A stretch of 64,000 bases of DNA. Source: Escarpia spicata (taxonomy: Eukaryota; Annelida; Polychaeta; Sabellida; Siboglinidae). The notes below the pieces were generated by a model that was not told the DNA's origin, searched no databases, and worked only from the letters and a program-made list of their open reading frames with translations. Positions 1 to 13,110 of this stretch are shown one piece after another. Location: NCBI GenBank assembly GCA_963995525.1, contig OZ023209.1, forward strand, positions 12,779,841 to 12,843,840, read 5' to 3'. The translations under genes were made by a program, and so were the position numbers. Numbering within the stretch: the stretch's first letter is position 1; each line of letters starts with the position of its first letter.

Positions 1-1571
1 TTGCTGTATTACCATTACCAACGTATTGCGTGATCATCCATGGATCACCGTTATCGACCGTGGCCCCCTTCAAAAAGCACGAATATATTTTAATTTTGCC
101 AAAATAACCTCTCCACAGTGTGCATGACATGCAAAGCTTGCATTAGAATGCATAAATTGTGCTATGGTGCAGACTGTCTGTTTCATGACAGTTTTTTCCC
201 AAACCTAATCAATCAGGCAACAATGATTTCTGTTACAATCTAATGCCAAACATAATAGTAATTAATGCACTTAATGAGTCAAATTAGACAGGAGATGTAT
301 TGGCTATGACATAACACACACACACATTATATTAACACTGTTTCACACAATGCCTTTCTTAATGCAGTATTACCAACGTATTGCGTTATCACCCACGGAT
401 CACTGTCAACAGTGGCCCCCGTATAAAACACTCTCCTACTTGAAACAATATAGCCCGCTAAATTATAGCTCATGCGTCATGTGGTTGTCGTCGAGGGGCA
501 CATTTAACATCAGGTTCGAGCACTATCACATAATAAATATAATAAATAACATGTGTATGACTCTTACCATGGATCATAACATTCTAGCAAAGCAGTCTAC
601 ATGCAGCAAAACAGTCATAAATCAGGAAATATACATACTTAGTGCAATGTTCTGTAGAATACAGTGACAAGATGGTGAACGGTCGTGTAGTTTCGTTGGA
701 AGCTGATAGAGACCCCTGAAAAGTATTCTAGACAGCGGACACTACTGCCGTTTAGCGAATCGGATGATAACTAGAAACGGACAGTAACTTGGTGCTTTTC
801 CCGTGTGGGGAAAAACAAAAAAATGGAGCACCAGATGATAACAAACACAAAAAACTTCCACAAACCTGAGTCGGTGGACAAAAAAGAAAAGTAGCAAAAT
901 GATAAAAGGTACAAATGAAATATAGCAGTATATCTTGGTTCTATACATGTTTGAATATATGTACAGTTAATTATGCATGTTATCGATTACTAATTTTACA
1001 TGAATAGGCCACTAGGAAAAGTGGTCCCCGGACGATAACACCAACATTCACCAAGACCAAGATAATGTGGTAAAATCAGGTTAATTGTAGACTACTTTAA
1101 TTATTATACAGTAACAGTATACACACATGTGGTGATGTAATAAAGTAGGGAACACACAGCATATTCATGGTTTACGATGATTACTAACTGATTTAATAAA
1201 AATATAGAGGTCAAAATAAAAAAATTGCCAAAAACGACCACTATCAGCTCTAGCTCCCAAAATTTCCAAGATAGAAAAGCCAAACTATATATCCCCCGAA
1301 AGGTGTCATCCAGCTGGATAAACACAGCATATTTCTACGCTTTTAATCACATAATTATTCAATCTACATGTTTAAACATGCTATGTACCCCATTTGTTGG
1401 ATTTGACCATATAAATATTACTAATTAAATTTGCGGTAAACAGCTTATTCTTTATAGCAGTTGAGCAAAAATTTTATTAAAAGAGACTGGGAGTTTATTC
1501 TACATTTCAGAGTAGCTGTAACGAAAGCCAAAATAAATAATGACAGTGGTGCCACATGGTGTGTGTTTCAG
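1..1571. other. Intron or upstream sequence of the zinc-finger gene
   Basis: No convincing coding sequence is seen here. The end of this stretch is a splice acceptor (TTTCAG, ending at 1571). A block of about 55 bases near the start (6-68, containing ACCAACGTATTGCG and GTGGCCCCC) recurs in diverged form at 364-420, so at least one dispersed or locally duplicated repeat is present. The remainder is AT-rich and unremarkable. Confidence 0.5.
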
Positions 1572-2219
1572 GTGACTTGAGACGACATGTTCGCCTCGTG
1601 CACGCCAAGTCGAAAGTGCTGTTGTGTCGACACTGTCCCAGTCGTTACACGACCGAGACGACATTCCTCAGGCACATGCAGACTGCACACAGAGACATCA
1701 TCCTCAAATCTCTCAACGAAATGTCTCCACTTGAAGACCCAGTGGCTTGTGTCAGGTGACTCCAGTGTTTCAATCCACTTGGTTGAAATCCGTACTTTTG
1801 ATTCAAAATTCCCCAAAAAATCTGTATATAAACACTTTTCTGTCCATGAAACAAAAGTTGGACAATATCTTACACTGCATATATGTACATGTATATATAT
1901 ATATATACATATGTATGTATGTATGTATATGTATACTAGAGGGGTAACGTGGCAATGCTCGGGTGGCCCGGTGTATTACAACATGGGTAAACAGAGTCCT
2001 GGGGTTTCCCGGGCGTCCAAAGTTAATCGGCCCTTTTCCCTTGCTTCTACATCTGAAGATTATATATTAATGATGCACATACGTTGTGGCGCCTCTATTG
2101 TATCAGGCTTCGAAGTTAACATTCTGAGCTAGGAGCACTGCACTCCTAAGGTAAAATAACTAGGAGCAAAATATTTATTTTTAGGAGCACACATACCTAA
2201 TTAAAATGCAAAATTAAAT

Positions 2220-2296
<77 letters not shown>

Positions 2297-3131
2297 AGCA
2301 ACCATAACCATACTTTAAACGATTGAATGCTTTTATAACATTATACACATTTATTTTGACTGTGTGTCCATACTGTAATCACATTGGGTACATTCTCCCT
2401 TTTATATCCTGACAGGCTTTCTGTTGGATTTTGCATAGGCAGACATTGTTTCTCTCTTTAAACAAACAAAAAACCAGATCATTAGCTAGTTAGTTAAGAG
2501 TTGCCCCTTCTGGTCACTGATTGCCCAAGTCACTCAGTGATAAGGGTGCTTCATCATTCACTTGCTACAGTTTATCAGTATTTTGCTGCCGGTATATGTT
2601 AAGCAGGGGCAGAGCAAGCGGTTAAAAGTCATCATGCACAATTTCCTTGATGGCCCAAATGGTCAGTTGTCTGGCAGGACAGTAATTAATGGATAAAGTT
2701 CCAAGTCGCACATAGCGACTAAAGCAGTTTATCTAGTCCCAGGCGTAAGATTATACTCGCAAATGTGACTACAAATGCGGTAGGTAGAGCCCTGTGTATT
2801 ATTTAAAAAAAATGTTTAAGTGGCTGCATATCTGACCACCCTAAATAAATACACAAGAACTCCCGAAGCCCTAGCCCATTACCCTAACTTGCTTTGATCT
2901 TTCATATGCAGATAATTTTGGTGAGAACCTCACTATTTGTGCTGTGCACTCTTAACATATATCCCGTTCTCTTTTTGCAGCGAATGCAGAAGCAGGACAT
3001 CTGATGACAAGAAGAACCCATCTCCCTCCAGTGCAACCTCCTCCAGTAGCAAAACAGACTTGTCGGAAACTTCATCATCGTCGTCATCATCATCATTATC
3101 GTCATCAAACTCTTCTGTGTCTACGTCGTAG
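1572..3131 (+). CDS. C2H2 zinc-finger protein, last two coding exons (5' part outside window)
   Basis: Seen: exon 1572-1755 follows a TTTCAG acceptor and ends at CAG|GTGACT. Exon 2981-3131 follows a TTTTTGCAG acceptor and ends in TAG. The junction is phase 2 on both sides (AG + C makes Ser), which supports the pairing. The first exon encodes the histidine end of one finger and a full finger, C-x2-C-x12-H-x4-H. The last exon is a short basic stretch followed by a serine-rich low-complexity tail of about 35 residues. Known: such fingers bind DNA or sometimes RNA. Inference: a nuclear regulator with at least two fingers. The tail gives no family name, and the product cannot be identified further. 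No start codon is present in the window, so the gene is partial at its 5' end. Confidence 0.8.
1889..1935. repeat. TA/TATG microsatellite
   Basis: A run of alternating TA passes into TATG tetramers, inside the zinc-finger gene intron. Confidence 0.85.
2219..2293. repeat. (TG)n microsatellite
   Basis: About 75 bases of nearly pure TG with one GAG interruption near the left end. It is intronic. Confidence 0.95.
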
Positions 3132-4325
3132 TCCTCTTACTGTTGGGACTGGACAAAAGTGACCCGAGTAGTGAGGTGACCGTATTAGCGGAACTAATTC
3201 TTATCCATTACTTGTACAAAAATTATTTGGGACTGTCCCAGGTGACCTTAATTGCAAGGTGGCTGTATTACCGAGGTGACCGTGAAATGAGGTTGTATCA
3301 TATGTTATAGTTTTTATTTTGCCAATAGTAAAACTGATGCTTCCTGTATAACTGTGCAAATCACAAACTTAATTGGTGACATTGTAAGATCATCATTCAA
3401 CTTGCACCTCAGATGATATGTGGAAATTACATAGTGTTTTGCAAACGTGATAAAATACGCACTGGCCATATGGGGTAAGACGTACACCTTACCATCTTCC
3501 AGACACAGAATAATGATTGTCTGTAAAACATGTTGCCTATTTCAAGTTGTGCTTTCCTGCAGGTCATAAGTGTTATGAAGTATTCAGAAACCAAGTAATT
3601 GTGATGAAATATTATGAAACATAATAGGTCTGATACATGTGTTGCAAAATATAAGTTATGTTTTAATTACAATTTAACAACCAGGGTATCTTAACGTAAT
3701 GCTATTGGTATGCATATATTGAAATATCTAACAATGATAATTTTGTTCATGGAAGTGAAAAGCACATAGGACCATATTGCCCCAGGCGGGGCATTTGCCT
3801 CATTCTATGGGGCAAGATGGTTTTGGAAACTTGTACTGTTTTTCAAATTTAGCTAATCTTGATTGTATGTTTATGGGAAATTATTGGGTAACACGTTTAT
3901 GTTTGTCTATGGTGTCAAGATAGTTTCAGTGTATAGAATCTGAACAATTTCCTTAAGGGGGCCACATTACTCCACAGTAACCAAATGTTCAATGTCTGGT
4001 TACTTTTAGTGAAAGGTGGACTCAAAAAGATGGGTGGTTGGCCTTCAAGACAGCTAGGAGATGGATCTTTATAATCCATGCCCTGGGCACTTTAATCTAC
4101 ATCTGAATGTGTTAATTATTTAGCAATTAGATTGTGCATACATTTTTGTTAATGTGAATTATTTATTTGCTATTTAAAATCCTTTAAATGTGCATTATTA
4201 ATTAATATGCACAAAGGAGTTTGTCAAAATAGTGAACCTACTACAGTGGATTCTGGCCTGCAGTGTCTTCTCCAACCTGTTCTATTTAAAAGTGGTCTGT
4301 GAAATAAAGCCATTTGTGTAGGAGG
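3132..4325 (+). other. 3'UTR of the zinc-finger gene with poly(A) signal
   Basis: No open frame follows the TAG at 3129-3131. A canonical AATAAA lies at 4303-4308, so the transcript probably ends about 15-25 bases later. The 1.2-kb length is typical of an animal 3'UTR. Confidence 0.6.
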
Positions 4326-5055
4326 TGGCACTGTCTTTGTCGTGTCTTCTTCCATTAGAGCTCAATACATCCATATTAGTGACTAGAGTCATGTTGAACT
4401 GGGTGCATTACTTATTGCTTACTGATCGCGTAACCCACCTGCATCGATGAATGTTGCACGAGTCGACTCCAGTCTTTGTGGTAGTGTGCTATTGCCTGGG
4501 TTTCAGCAAAGGTCTTCCCAGTCCATTCTTCAGTGTTACCTGTCCATTTCTTCCTCTATTTTCCGTTTTCTTTTCCCCGGCACATTGGGTGCACTAACAC
4601 CATACATACATACAGTCACACCCACATATACATACGCTTATGCACACAAAGGACTTGGATGTGTTTTGAAGGGGATTAAGTGACTACATAAGTTCACTAG
4701 TCCCAAGATATATTATTGTTAATATACCTGCCAACTCTCCTGAAAATGTCTGGGAGTCTACTGGATTTTGGGTATATCTTACGGAATACATTTAATTAAA
4801 TATATACTGGTGAAAGTAAACAGTGTTGCCACTTAGTAAGTGAAACTTGTTAATGCAAATTTATGTTAATAACAATCTTGGATCGTGCCCCCCAAATAAT
4901 AACATTGGATGATTCAGTAGTAAATGTGTATCAGAATCACTTGAATTAATGTTGGCCCTTCGATTAATGTTTGGGCAAACATTAACATTAGTCTATATAA
5001 TTTGTCTGGATAGTTCAACAAAAATACATTAAAAGGTTGCACGAGCTAGCTGGCA
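4326..5055. other. Intergenic, no gene seen
   Basis: Unremarkable AT-rich sequence between the zinc-finger poly(A) site and the hAT insertion. A short open frame at 4447-4683 has a low-complexity Tyr/Thr-rich tail and no family resemblance. Confidence 0.5.
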
Positions 5056-5063
5056 TATTGTAG

Positions 5064-7927
5064 CAGGGTTGGTGTTGATTTAATCAAATTGATTAAATCA
5101 TCGATTAAATCAACATGAAAAAATCAAGATATTGATTTTGTTGATTTTTTTTCAGATTATCTTAAATTTATACTTACCTGAGTACTCAATTTATTTGTGC
5201 CAATTTATAATAATAATCCTCAACAACAGTAAGACAGCTGACATTTTTTAATTACTAGGCCCACATGTTTTTACAGCTGTGCTCAATTAAATATTTGCTT
5301 GGTGTATTGTTTGGACTTTGGTATGTTGTGTTAGGCAAGTGACAGAGGCAAGTGATACATGTGATCACCGAGGCATGACTTTGACTGTTTGGGAAGAGGG
5401 CAGAGAGGCATACCTTTATCTGTATTGTCACCTGCCAAGGACCAACTGACTGCAGCTAATTGCATGCTTTGATTTAATCAGCTACCCCAGGGTACCTAAG
5501 ATGAGTAAGATCAATGTGAGATGGGTTCCAAAGTATAGATAAGGTGTATCCTCAATTTGGAATTAAAACCAGCTTAGTCAAAATCTGATTATTTGAACTA
5601 CTCTGATCAGTGTTATTTTGTCAGCTTGCCTGTCAGGAACATAATTATAACAAGCCAGGCTGTAACAAGCATTTGGTTGATATGTGGCTTCACAGTGAAC
5701 CCACATATTTCTTGAGGGAAGGGACTGCCAATCCTACTGAGAAGCCAGGGAATAAGGGCAGCAAGGCATGACGCAGGGCAGTCTGGTATCTAGGCTTAGT
5801 AGGCAGAACATTCTGATGGTCATTGCGATTGCATATTGTGGTTGACTGGTTGTGTCACCATGCCACGTCAACTAGATTCTGCGTGGAATTATTTTGAGAA
5901 AGTTGTACAAATTGGTAAAACGGGTTGCCGAGCAAAGTATAAAAGATGCTCCAAGGACATCCAAGGAATTGTTGCCAGGATGAAGTGTCACGTGGATATA
6001 TGCGGACTGCAACTAGAACAAGGTCTAGAAGCAAACACACCTGAAGACGTGACAGACGAAATGCCACGACGTGTGGCCATGCCGTCATCCAACCCGATGC
6101 AGTCACCGATGAGAAAGACACCGAGATTGATCGAGTCGTATGTAAAAAAAACGTCTTCCTCTGAGAAAGAAAAAATAGATATTCAAGTTGCCAGATTCTT
6201 CTTTGCCAACAACATTCCTTTCCGTACTGCTGATCATGAAGAGTTCCATAAACTACTTCATATGCTTCGACCTGGGTACAAACCTCCATCACGAAAAGAC
6301 ATATCTGACAAAATGATTGAAAAGGTACACGACTCGCTACAAGATGACTGCCGGACAAAGTTGCGCAATTCGACCGTCAGCATGGCTCTCGATGGCTGGA
6401 GTAATATCCACAATGAGCCGATAGTGTGTACGACTATCACCACTGCTGAAGGGGAAGTATACATCACCGACACAATCGACACATCCGGTAACAGTCACAC
6501 AGCAGAATACTTGGCTGGAATCACAAAAACTGCTATCCAGTCGACCGAACTAAAATATGGCTGTAAAGTGGGCAGATTTGTTACTGACAATGCTGCAAAT
6601 ATGGCAAAAATGCGAAATATGCTGGGGTACGATGATGAAGTATCTTCAGTGGTAACATATGGATGTGGTGCTCATCAGATGAATCTGCTGTCAAAGGACA
6701 TTGAAATCAGTGGCGTGAAAGAACATGTGGTGAAGATAGTGAAGTACTTTAGAAACACGCATCTTCCAGCTGCGTGGTATAAAGCAGCCGGTGGACGTAA
6801 ACTTGTCGTGCCACAAGAAGTACGGTGGAACAGCCTTGTCGATACACTGCAAAGTTACTTGGACAATTAGGCAGTGCTACTTCTCGTGTGTGAAAATCAC
6901 AGGGAAGGTATTGATAAACAGATCGCAGCGAAGGTGACAGATTTTGCGCTAACGTAATGCTGAAGATTATCTGGAAAGAATGGTCCCGATAGCCGTTGCT
7001 CTGGACAAGCTGCAACAATCCAGATGCACACTGAGTCAGGCAGTAGACATCTGGTCAGATCGAACTCGAGACAAAACTCACTCCACTACTATCTACAGCA
7101 GATCGTAAGAAATTCATTGCACGCAAATCCACTGGTCTCACTGATGCACACTACCTGGCCTACATTCTGGATCCAAAGGTAAACGGGAACACTTTGGATG
7201 CAGAACATGTTGACAGTGCTATGCTTTATTGCCGCGAGTATTATCCAGACTGCATCTCTACAGTTGTTAAGTTTCGAGCTCGAAGTGCCCCGTTCAAAGC
7301 TTACATGTTTGAGGACAGTTACTTGGTTGAAGTGAGTTCAGTGGAATGGTGGATGGCAATGGAAGGACGCTTTAATGAAGACTTCATTCAGTTAATTAAA
7401 TGCTTGCTGTGCTCAGTTGCATCAAGCTCCGATGTGGAACGAGCCTTTTCAACATTTGGACTAGTACACAGTAAACTGCGTAACAGGCTTGGAGTAGCAA
7501 AAGCGGCCAAACTTGTGTGTTTATATACAGAGTTCTAAATGTGAACATTGCTTCGGACTCTGACAACTGATATGAAAATGAAGATGCCAATAATCAGGCT
7601 AACAATAATGAATAATCACATGCACCGCAAATTGATTGTCTGTGTTGTTGCGTGCTACTGCCGGTTGATTTAACTGTACATATTTTTAAATAAAGTTTAA
7701 ATTTGTACATAACAACTTTGTTTTAATTCTTTAGAAAGGCTAGGAATAAAATGTTCGGCCCATTGGGTATATTATGATAGTCCACATATTTATTTATTTT
7801 CAGAACTACATATTATTTCTTATAAGATTTGTCGAGAATGTTGAAAAAATCGATTTAATTTAAAAAATCCGATTTAATCGAAAAAATCCGATTTTTTTCG
7901 AAAAAATCATGATTTTTTCCAACCCTG
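5064..7927 (+). mobile_element. hAT DNA transposon, full length with 8-bp target duplication
   Basis: Seen: the left end begins CAGGGTTGG and the right end finishes CCAACCCTG, a 9-bp perfect terminal inverted repeat of the CAGNG type expected of hAT. The element is bracketed by a perfect 8-bp direct repeat TATTGTAG at 5056-5063 and 7928-7935, the size hAT transposases generate. Subterminal sequence is rich in palindromic GATTTAATC words, probably transposase-binding motifs. The internal transposase is broken, so this copy can no longer move by itself. Confidence 0.95.
5836..7538 (+). pseudogene. hAT transposase relic (BED finger, RNase H-like fold, hAT dimerisation domain)
   Basis: The first block (5836-6870, 344 codons) starts with a BED-like zinc finger (paired Cys near 5930-5960, then His and Cys near 5990-6005). 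It continues with the hAT catalytic-region signatures DGWSN, TDNAANM and RWNS. It ends at a stop at 6868-6870. Coding resemblance then continues in other frames through about 6955-7190. It resumes in 7194-7538, which contains the C-terminal dimerisation signature SSSDVERAFSTFG followed by KLRNRL. At least one nonsense and two frame changes separate these blocks. Inference: a once autonomous ZBED/hAT transposase that has decayed in place. There is no sign of domestication, since the frame is lost in the middle of the catalytic domain. Confidence 0.9.
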
Positions 7928-7935
7928 TATTGTAG

Positions 7936-8300
7936 TGAATATTAGGTAGGCTTGCTTTATCACAGAATAAATTTGAGATCCAAAACAAAACTACTGGGGA
8001 CACATCTTTAAAATGTATGAAGTTCATAGTCCATTTGTCATTTCATGAACTTACTACCTAGAAATGTAAGGATGTTAAAAGGATTTATATCCATAACTAC
8101 AGATACAATATAGTTTTACACAATGCTATGCTACATGCGTAAGGTTTACTCTATCTTAGTAACTGCAGATATCGCCTAATAATCTTCACCTTTTACCTAC
8201 TCCCACTCACCATCCAGGCAATCAGGATCAGCAAGAACATCCTCATAGCCTTCACCCTCTACATCTCATCCTCTGCACTCTCATCCTCAAAAGTCTCCTC
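7936..8300. other. Intergenic, no gene seen
   Basis: AT-rich, without recognisable features between the hAT element and the minus-strand CXC-type relic. Confidence 0.5.
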
Positions 8301-8301
8301 C

Positions 8302-9560
8302 TCAGCCTATCTCCATCTCGATACCCTCCTCGTCTCCAGCCTGAGCCTCTTCTGTCTTAGTGTACGGATTACAGCAGCCCTCTTCGCCAGAGCAGTTGCA
8401 GTAAGACGTGAACGAAAGTTCTTTGTGGCAGCCACAAACCTCCGTGCTGCACTTCTTGCCCTGTGCCCTACACTCACAATGAATCACAGACAGGGGATTG
8501 ACTTTGGGATTTTCTTCTTCTTTATGAAGAGTGTGAAGCGGGCAGACTCCATGGATGGCCTCGGTGGCTGACCATACAGAGCGATGTAGAAGGTTTTCGC
8601 CGTCTACATCAGATCTGTCTGCATGGCGCCCACCTCCCCCGGCACATCATCCAAACCTGGGAAGTCCAAGTGAGCAAGGTGTTTAGTGTGTTGATCTTGT
8701 CTTTGGCATACGGATATGATGTCGTATAGTACCAGCTGAGGACGTGCATATGCCAACCAGCTGCATACACTGTGGCCCTATAGGTCAGCGCAGATGGCGT
8801 TGATATCCAGCACTGTCCCATCCCACAGCCCCATCTGGACCTTGCACTCCAGCTCTTCCCGATACACCAAATAGACGAGTAGGACAAACACGTCTGTATC
8901 GTCGCTAAGTACACGGATCAGAGTTGGCAGCCTCAATGGCATGGGAGATCATGGTAATGTCCGCCTCATCATGACCAAACGCACCATCGTCAGGAGTCCC
9001 CATCGTCACGTTATCTCCTGCACTGAAAGTAGACAACACGCTCGCCAAGCTCCGCTTGTTGTTCTTGCTCTTCAGGATTGCATCTCTTGGGCAGAGGACT
9101 GGTGATGGAGAGCTCGTAGATGAGGGTAACTTCACCATGGCCAACCCGCCGTATTATCTCGTGATCCTTGGCAGATATATATTAGTACTTGTCGAAGACA
9201 ATGCTTTTCTTAGTACCATCTGGATAGTAATTATAACTCAGACGACCCTGATACGATCAGATCTGAGGGACTGTCGCCGTGTGGCCACATGATACGGTAG
9301 AACAGCAACTGAACATCCACGATGACAATTTCAGCAGGTGTTGGCGAGATCTCGAGCACACCCACGCGTTTGACCAGCCCCGACTTGTTGGCTTTGCAGA
9401 TATAACCATGTCCGTCGTTGATGAGCTATGGAGGCACTGCTCACAGCTCGTAGTTGAACAGAGGCCCAAGCTCCATCTGCTGCCACTGACCAATCATCAA
9501 CAGCCTAACAAAAATGTTCTCAAGACCGATGACTGGGTTAACGTTACGCTTGTGACATCA
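8302..9560 (-). pseudogene. Decayed multicopy invertebrate gene with C-terminal CXC cysteine-rich tail
   Basis: Read on the minus strand, pieces in several frames form one ordered protein. At 9257-9560 there is a segment around a conserved VDVQLL stretch and MWPHG. At 8905-9144 there are the motifs PRDAILKSKNNKR and HDEADITMISHAI. After a frame change near 8923 comes DDTDVFVLLVY, then WDGTVLDINAICADL. Finally 8302-8487 holds a cysteine cluster of CEC-x6-C-x4-CGC-x8-CNC form, like Tesmin/TSO1 CXC repeats. I recall this order from uncharacterised multicopy proteins of cnidarians and molluscs, probably mobile-element-linked; the enzymatic role is unknown to me. Several frameshifts and an in-frame stop make this copy dead. 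The left and right limits are approximate. Confidence 0.55.
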
Positions 9561-10191
9561 TTTCTCCATTCGCTCGCGATGTTTGACGCGTTGAATTAAT
9601 CGATTAAAATTTGACGTTGATCGGCCAGACGCCCGTTTCCTTGAGGGCCGCAACCTTTACGACGTATGGTGGCGTCGTCTTCTGAATACTTATTTAAATT
9701 GTGTCAACCGATTATTTAGTATATATCTGCTGTGCGCTAGGGATGTTTTTGTGATATGGGTTTTTATCGGAAGTTTTTGAATGAACGCTGTTTTGAATAT
9801 ATAAGTTTCCATTCATTGTCTAACGAGAAGTCCAAAGTTGATCTTCACCTAACCTTCAGCGTCTGATCTTGACCTTGAACTGAAAAAATAACATCAGAAA
9901 TGGATTCTGCACACTCCTTAAAAGAGGTAATGCACATAACTATAGGCTAGGCTAGGACAAGTGCATGATTCAACAGTTAACATTTTCAAGATATCCACCA
10001 GTGGCCATCTCGGATTTATGCAAATTACCAGAGTTGCCCAAAGTTACTGTTTGGGCAACCAAACTTAATTTGTTCTAGGACCCCCATATGAGTACAAATC
10101 AACAAAAAAGTTCATAGGATAGCTAGAACATTAATTAATATCTAAGTTGGCTATTGGCATACGAATGTCAAATGGACTATCGGTATGTTCT
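9561..10191. other. Upstream region of MBLAC2-like gene, possible 5' non-coding exon
   Basis: No long coding frame. At 9901 an ATG opens a nine-codon stretch (MDSAHSLKE) ending exactly at a good donor, GAG|GTAATG (donor at 9928). Joined to the acceptor at 12251, that frame would stop after about 23 codons and is out of frame with the MBLAC2 start. If used, it is therefore a 5'UTR exon with a small upstream ORF rather than the protein N-terminus. Support is weak without transcript data. Confidence 0.3.
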
Positions 10192-11692
<1,501 letters not shown>

Positions 11693-11850
11693 TGGGGCCG
11701 GTTTCATGAAGCGTACTTAAAGTTATGCAATTACTTAGCGTCACGTGTTTGCGTAAATTCCAATGTTCGCTTATATTAAAAAGATCACGTCATTTACTAA
11801 ATCATCTTAGCGTTAAGTACGTTCTTAGCCGCTTCATGAAACCGGCCCCA
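11693..11850. mobile_element. MITE, 158 bp, with 21-bp perfect terminal inverted repeats
   Basis: The left end TGGGGCCGGTTTCATGAAGC and its continuation are mirrored exactly at 11830-11850 as the reverse complement, 21 of 21 bases. The interior is short and non-coding, with secondary inverted words around CGTACTTAA and TTAAGTACG. No clear target duplication is visible, so the superfamily cannot be assigned. It lies about 400 bases upstream of the MBLAC2 coding exon. Confidence 0.85.
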
Positions 11851-12251
11851 GCAATATATATATAGTATAGCAAATAAACTAAGTTTTAAAATGACATATT
11901 GCATGTCATTATTCAGTGAATGGCATAAAATATATGATGCATTGAAGTTCAGTTTATCTACGGGAGGTTTCACGTAGTTGGGGGTGATGACAGGCCTGCT
12001 AGTTATGGGTGGTTGGGGGCTGAATGGTTAAATTATAGTTCACTGACAACATTTAAAAAAAGATTAATTCACTTGTCTGTCCATCTATGATGTTCAGATG
12101 TTCTATTTAGCTGTGCAATACTTTCATTGCTCTTCACTACTTGATCTACCTATATTAATTCCATTTTGTTTAGAGCACTGAATAGTGAAGATTGATGGTG
12201 TTTTATTGTCTATATACATATATGGTGTATATGCTATTTTATTTTATGCAG
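11851..12251. other. Sequence just upstream of the MBLAC2 coding exon
   Basis: No coding signal. It ends in TTTTATGCAG at 12242-12251, which looks like a splice acceptor with a pyrimidine-rich lead. A stop codon lies in frame between this acceptor and the ATG at 12271, fixing the translation start. Confidence 0.5.
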
Positions 12252-12270
12252 ATGAAAACCAACTCTGGCA

Positions 12271-13110
12271 ATGAATCCAACATGGTTTACCACGAGGAAG
12301 GTCGCTGAAGATATCTATCTGACACGTGAAGAATCATTCTTCGAGGGCAACCGGTCCAACATCTGGCTGATCAAAGGCCCAGGCAAAGATGTTGTGATTG
12401 ACTGCGGTCTGGGCGTGTGTGACCTCCGGCAGCACCTCGAGGGGGCAGCACTTATTGTACCACCCGGTAGCGACCGAGAGTGTGTTGTCATTTGCACGCA
12501 TGCACATTTTGATCATTCCGGTGGTGCCCACCATTTTTCCAAAGTTCTTATTCACGAGAAAGACGCCGGTGGGCTTCGCAATGGACGGCAAACAGAAACA
12601 TTGAACTTTGTGAAGCCGTCTCATTTTTATGAGAAGCCTTACGATGGATTCTCCGCGTGCACCTACAAAGTTCCACCAACCTCATGTGAACAACTGCGCG
12701 ATGGCGATCGGCTCGATATCGGAGGCGGAGAATGGTTAGAAATCATGCACATGCCGGGCCACACAAAAGGCAGCATTGCTATTTATTACCCAGCAAAACG
12801 GGCTTTATTCACTGGCGACTTTGTCTATGACTGTGGAAGCGGGGGTGCCCTGCTTGACTGGTTGCCAACATCTTGTGTGCGTGACTACGTTCGCAGCGCA
12901 ACTACGATGCTTCAGTTTTTAGAGGATTATCCTGTTGCAAATGTGTTTCCCGGACACTTCCGCAGAGCAACGGGAAAGCGCATTGCTTCGCTACTGACAG
13001 AGCATGTTGACCAAAAGGACAATGATTGGAGCGTTTGTTATGCGTCATGCTTACAGATGTCAACATGGACCTTCTTTCTCCTCGGCTGTTTCCGCTGCTG
13101 TCCTTGCTGA
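12271..13110 (+). CDS. MBLAC2: MBLAC2-like metallo-beta-lactamase-fold hydrolase
   Basis: An intact 279-codon frame, close to the length I recall for vertebrate MBLAC2. Metal ligands are all visible: THAHFDH (His77, His79, Asp81, His82), PGHTKGS (His164), TGDFVYD (Asp183) and FPGHF (His229). The N-terminal region aligns end to end with the family (GNRSNIWLIKG, VVIDCGLG), so the ATG at 12271 is the likely start; an in-frame stop precedes it. Known of the family: MBLAC2 hydrolyses long-chain acyl-CoA thioesters and is itself fatty-acylated on cysteine. The last ten residues here are cysteine-rich (FRCCPC region), which could serve membrane attachment; that is inference. The coding region is one exon. 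It converges with CCDC13. Confidence 0.92.
   Translation: MNPTWFTTRKVAEDIYLTREESFFEGNRSNIWLIKGPGKDVVIDCGLGVCDLRQHLEGAALIVPPGSDRECVVICTHAHFDHSGGAHHFSKVLIHEKDAGGLRNGRQTETLNFVKPSHFYEKPYDGFSACTYKVPPTSCEQLRDGDRLDIGGGEWLEIMHMPGHTKGSIAIYYPAKRALFTGDFVYDCGSGGALLDWLPTSCVRDYVRSATTMLQFLEDYPVANVFPGHFRRATGKRIASLLTEHVDQKDNDWSVCYASCLQMSTWTFFLLGCFRCCPC

Larger units (their letters stand above)
1756..2980 (+). other. Intron of the zinc-finger gene
   Basis: It starts GTGACT and ends TTTTTGCAG. It contains two microsatellites (about 1889-1935 and 2219-2293) and otherwise no open frame that looks like a gene. Confidence 0.7.

Noticed and set aside
4447..4683. Small open frame of 78 codons
   Set aside because: Low-complexity tail and no homology or splice context; probably chance.
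9901..9927. MDSAHSLKE as the N-terminus of MBLAC2
   Set aside because: Splicing to the acceptor at 12251 puts it out of frame, and the family alignment already begins at the ATG at 12271.
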